Of a stretch of DNA of 8,536 nt, positions 6,701-8,536 are shown in pieces. Location: assembly GCA_041730495.1 (NCBI GenBank), contig JBGSBR010000032.1:1-8536 (forward strand). The letters run 5' to 3'. The translations under genes were made by a program, and so were the position numbers. Position 1 is the first letter of the stretch; every line of letters begins with the position of its first letter. The DNA comes from JBGSBR01 sp041730495. Its GTDB lineage: Bacteria; Patescibacteriota; Microgenomatia; UBA1406; GWC2-37-13. Below the pieces are notes generated by a model. It had not been told where the DNA came from. It searched no databases and was given only the letters and a program-made list of their open reading frames with translations.

Positions 6701-8536
6701 TGTTATCTTCTAAGGCATTAACAAATTCTTTGTCACTCTTCAGGGGATATACATCAGCCACCAAGGTGTGTCTACCAACAAAGAGTTGCGCTGCTTTTAC
6801 GCCACTGTCAACAGCAGGAGTATTACTGAAAATAGTATCAGTAGCAACGGGTTCATTACGTCGCTGGACATTACAAGCAGGAAAGCGAGATCGCCAATGC
6901 TGCTTTAATCTGGTATCCGTCACTCTTCCGCGAGCAAACTGTGTTGTCACATCGAATGTTTTCTTGATTGTATCAGCAGGCGCCCATCCAAACAAAGGTC
7001 GTAACAGTTCGAAATTGGGCTTGACTTGTTTGATATCGGTAAGATGAATGTCATAAACGTCACTAACACTTTCAGGATAAGCAGCATCCATGAGATCATC
7101 AACAAGATCATCAAATGGAATATGCTCTATAGCATCAAAGAACTCTTCTTCAGGTAATATGGAATGTGTAGCAATAGTTCGGTGTCGATACTCCCCATAC
7201 TGATCAAAGTGTTCATGAGCAATGTCATCAACAGTTATGTCGTGAAATTCTTCAAGGTCATCAATGACATTGTCATATATACTTGGGTCCCAATCAATAT
7301 CAGATGTCATGATGATATGAGGTAAGGAACTTAATTCAGCTTCCGATGGTTTACGACAAGCAAGGTAAGGTAAACCATTCTTGAAATCTAACGGGAGCTG
7401 ATAGCCATCAACAACTATACGTTGCTTGCCACCAGGTAATAGACGCGAGCGATCATTGATATCGGCACCAAATGCTTCCATCTGGAGGCATGACAGGATA
7501 CTCTTTCCTTTACCAAGCAATGCCATTTGATGGAATGTTGCAATTGCATCGCCCTTGTGAGTACTAATAAATGCTTGTGCTGTTACGATACGTAACTGAG
7601 TAACCGTATGACCTGCTAATCCAGAGACATCGACAAAGCGTTCGCTGCCTTCAAGTACCAACATGTCGTCACCACATATGCCACCATTGGCGCCACGATC
7701 TACGAGCGCTTTTTCCATGACAGCAACATCATGTTGTCCAACCCGATAGTTAACTTGTGTCATATGTGCCGAGTAACTATTACCTTGAAAGGTAAATGTT
7801 TCACCCTTATTCAAGTAGTAAGTTTTATCGCCAACTTGAACTGTACTTGGAGCTGATACACTTTCGTTTGCTTTTCTGCTTTTGTACTTCTTTTCAGGTG
7901 TGCTGTTAGCAGCAAGAACCTGTCGTATATCACCTGCAGATGATGTACGACCCGCCATATATGCAAGTAATGTATCACCATCATCAACATTACCCTTGAT
8001 ATCATCAGTTTCAATTTTACCAACATCATGATTCATGACTTCATAGTCAATAAAATCATCTAAATTGACAACATCACTAACGTCATGCACGTTCGCTTGT
8101 CGTTTGGCTTGGAACGGTTTACGGTTTCCGTTGCGTTGATTCATTCTCTCTTGCCGTCGCTTAGCAATCAACCGGTCCCTCTGCTCTTGTGTCAACTTAT
8201 CCCACTCATCCCTTGGGACCCTTGAGAGGGCGCTTGACGTACTCTGACCATCACTACTGGTGTTGGTAGAATTGACCATCATGATATCAGAAATATCAGT
8301 ATCTATGTTGTATACTGCATATCCTTCATCATTGTTACCACTTTGATACATATCAGGATCCGTTTCTACAGTCGTTGTATACACGGCACGTTTCTGCTTG
8401 CCAGGAAGAGTAATCTTCTTGTCGAAAGTAGAACACGCTGACAACAACAGTTCCATGTAGCTGTCGTAAAGTAATGGTGGATTACCTCGAGCAATGTCTT
8501 GATCACCGATCTGCTTAACATATGCAAGCTCTGTTG
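3750..8536 (-). CDS. gag-pol: Gag-Pol polyprotein of element B (partial, gag N-terminus outside window)
   Basis: This frame encodes a copia-type polyprotein cleaved into capsid, protease, integrase and reverse transcriptase/RNase H, used for reverse transcription in cytoplasmic particles and integration in the nucleus. The first in-window ATG is at 8454-8456, but I read the frame open upstream to the edge (ARGNPPLLYDSY before that Met), so that ATG is not the true start. Numbering from it gives: gag tail 1-130, including a basic stretch around 80-122; protease motif DRGANGG at 253; integrase acids D540, D598 and E633; integrase C-terminus to about 800; chromodomain-like VEWESGETTYEPL around W919; reverse transcriptase about 1010-1260, with GNAYLEAK and YVDD at 1187-1190; RNase H acids D1392, E1435 and D1469, then DIVSKH. 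It ends at TAG 3750-3752. There is no gag/pol frameshift in view. The protease has Arg where Ser or Thr is usual, and I see no CCHC knuckle or HHCC finger. All catalytic residues appear present. Confidence 0.93.
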   Translation of the reverse strand, partial: TELAYVKQIGDQDIARGNPPLLYDSYMELLLSACSTFDKKITLPGKQKRAVYTTTVETDPDMYQSGNNDEGYAVYNIDTDISDIMMVNSTNTSSDGQSTSSALSRVPRDEWDKLTQEQRDRLIAKRRQERMNQRNGNRKPFQAKRQANVHDVSDVVNLDDFIDYEVMNHDVGKIETDDIKGNVDDGDTLLAYMAGRTSSAGDIRQVLAANSTPEKKYKSRKANESVSAPSTVQVGDKTYYLNKGETFTFQGNSYSAHMTQVNYRVGQHDVAVMEKALVDRGANGGICGDDMLVLEGSERFVDVSGLAGHTVTQLRIVTAQAFISTHKGDAIATFHQMALLGKGKSILSCLQMEAFGADINDRSRLLPGGKQRIVVDGYQLPLDFKNGLPYLACRKPSEAELSSLPHIIMTSDIDWDPSIYDNVIDDLEEFHDITVDDIAHEHFDQYGEYRHRTIATHSILPEEEFFDAIEHIPFDDLVDDLMDAAYPESVSDVYDIHLTDIKQVKPNFELLRPLFGWAPADTIKKTFDVTTQFARGRVTDTRLKQHWRSRFPACNVQRRNEPVATDTIFSNTPAVDSGVKAAQLFVGRHTLVADVYPLKSDKEFVNALEDNIRERGAMDKLISDGAKAEISSRVKDILRALFISAWFSEPYHENQNFAENRYGTIKATTNRVMNHSGAPANTWLLCLMYVCILLNHLASAALNWIPPEQKLTGRTADISKFLHFSFYEPVYYHEYKDKFPSGPAEAQGWWVGIATNVGDALTYKILTKTNKVIYRSAIRSALDPAKRNLRLSPLGGEISSNYLGDKIFIRSSKRPDDIELDSDPSVKRRMVTIDPKDLIGRQFLKDSEEDGQRFRARVVRAVIDKEEDLKKGSEHIKFICEVPNSTVDEILTYNEILDYIAKETQDIENDTEQTYKFRRITAHQGPLHSSDKDYKGSAFNVLVEWESGETTYEPLDLIASDDPVTCAEYAKRHNLLDTAGWKRFRRYAKSEKKLSRMINQAKLQSYRREPFWKFGVLVPRTHSQAVEIDMKNGDTKWQDAEETEMSQLSEYQTFIDKGKGGQAPAGYKKIRCHMIYDVKHDGRHKARLVAGGHLTDPNTESVYSGVVSLRGIRLVVFLAELNSLELWGADVGNAYLEAKTKEKVYIVGGPEFGILAGHTLLIDKALYGLRSSGLCWHQRFSDVLRSMGFVQSKAESDIWMRENDGLYEYIAVYVDDLLIAARKPEEIISKLQEEHKFKLKGVGPLTYHLGCDYVRDSNDTLCYGPRKYIVKLIDQFENMYGCKPKEYTSPLEKGDHPEIDTTAELDEEGIKRYQTMIGCLQWAVSLGRFDIQTATMTMSRYRIAPRIGHLERLKRMYGYLKKFKCAAIRVRIQEPDFSNLPDQDFEWCHTVYGNVQELLPKDAPPPLGKAVTTVTYTDANLYHDMLTGRSVTGILHFCNQTLVDWYSKRQATVETATFGSEFTAARISVDQIIDMRTTLRYLGVPVNTKSFMFGDNQAVVTNSSIPHSSLNKRHNALSYHRVREMIAAKVLGYYWIDGKKNPSDIVSKHWSYPQVWHLLKPILFYSGNTDNLINDADEETEEEENTGNNNETNC

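Larger units (their letters stand above)
2314..8536 (-). mobile_element. Element B: Ty1/copia (CoDi-like) LTR retrotransposon, 5' end outside window
   Basis: Reading leftwards from the window edge, the element shows the end of gag, all of pol, a 1.1-kb non-coding stretch, a polypurine tract and a 3' LTR. Its 5' LTR, primer-binding site and most of gag lie right of 8536. Integrase before reverse transcriptase places it in Ty1/copia rather than Ty3/gypsy. It appears to have inserted into element A at CCACC (2309-2313). No stop or frameshift interrupts its visible coding frame, so it could be recent and competent. The link between the LTR at 2314-2643 and the coding frame at 3750 is an inference, because the stretch between them is long for a copia element and could hide another boundary. 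Confidence 0.75.

Noticed and set aside
6607..7047. Plus-strand open frame of 146 codons across B's integrase
   Set aside because: It is antisense to a conserved integrase core, has no recognisable domain, and a similar but shorter shadow occurs at the same place in A (1679-1945).

Overview
The window is eukaryotic transposable-element DNA. Both coding stretches read on the minus strand and encode Ty1/copia-type LTR retrotransposon polyproteins in the order gag C-terminus, protease, integrase, reverse transcriptase, RNase H. The integrase style (RFPACN followed by VATDTIFS), the protease motif DRGANGG and the GGKQRI..DGYQ.PL segment match what I remember of the CoDi-type copia elements of diatoms. 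A diatom or related stramenopile genome is therefore the likeliest source. That assignment rests on memory of the family, not on a search. I see no host gene that I can support.

Layout, left to right on the plus strand. Positions 1-2313 hold element A, a pol fragment running leftwards out of the window inside its reverse transcriptase. It is open throughout except for one 2-base loss near 1053-1060, which breaks the frame just after the integrase core. At 2313/2314 the homology to element B stops abruptly, and a 330-bp sequence (2314-2643) with TGATAT...ATATCA ends (minus-strand reading) begins. A purine-rich tract, AAGGGGAG on the minus strand, abuts it at 2644-2651. This is a classic 3' LTR plus polypurine tract. 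Positions 2652-3749 are AT-rich with no convincing gene. Positions 3750-8536 hold a long uninterrupted gag-pol frame that is still open at the right edge.

The simplest history is that element B (2314 to beyond 8536, minus strand) inserted into the older related element A, in the same orientation, at a CCACC target between A's protease and integrase coding regions. The rest of A (protease, gag, 5' LTR) should lie to the right of B's 5' LTR, outside the window. A and B differ at roughly a quarter of bases by eye, yet are almost identical over the best protein blocks, so both descend from elements kept functional by selection.

Points of interest are the LTR control region (22-bp tandem repeat abutting a TATA-like box, then a strong stem-loop near the predicted RNA 5' end), the unusual 1.1-kb region between pol and the 3' LTR, the DRG protease motif, the apparent absence of the usual zinc-binding motifs, and a chromodomain-like segment between integrase and reverse transcriptase.
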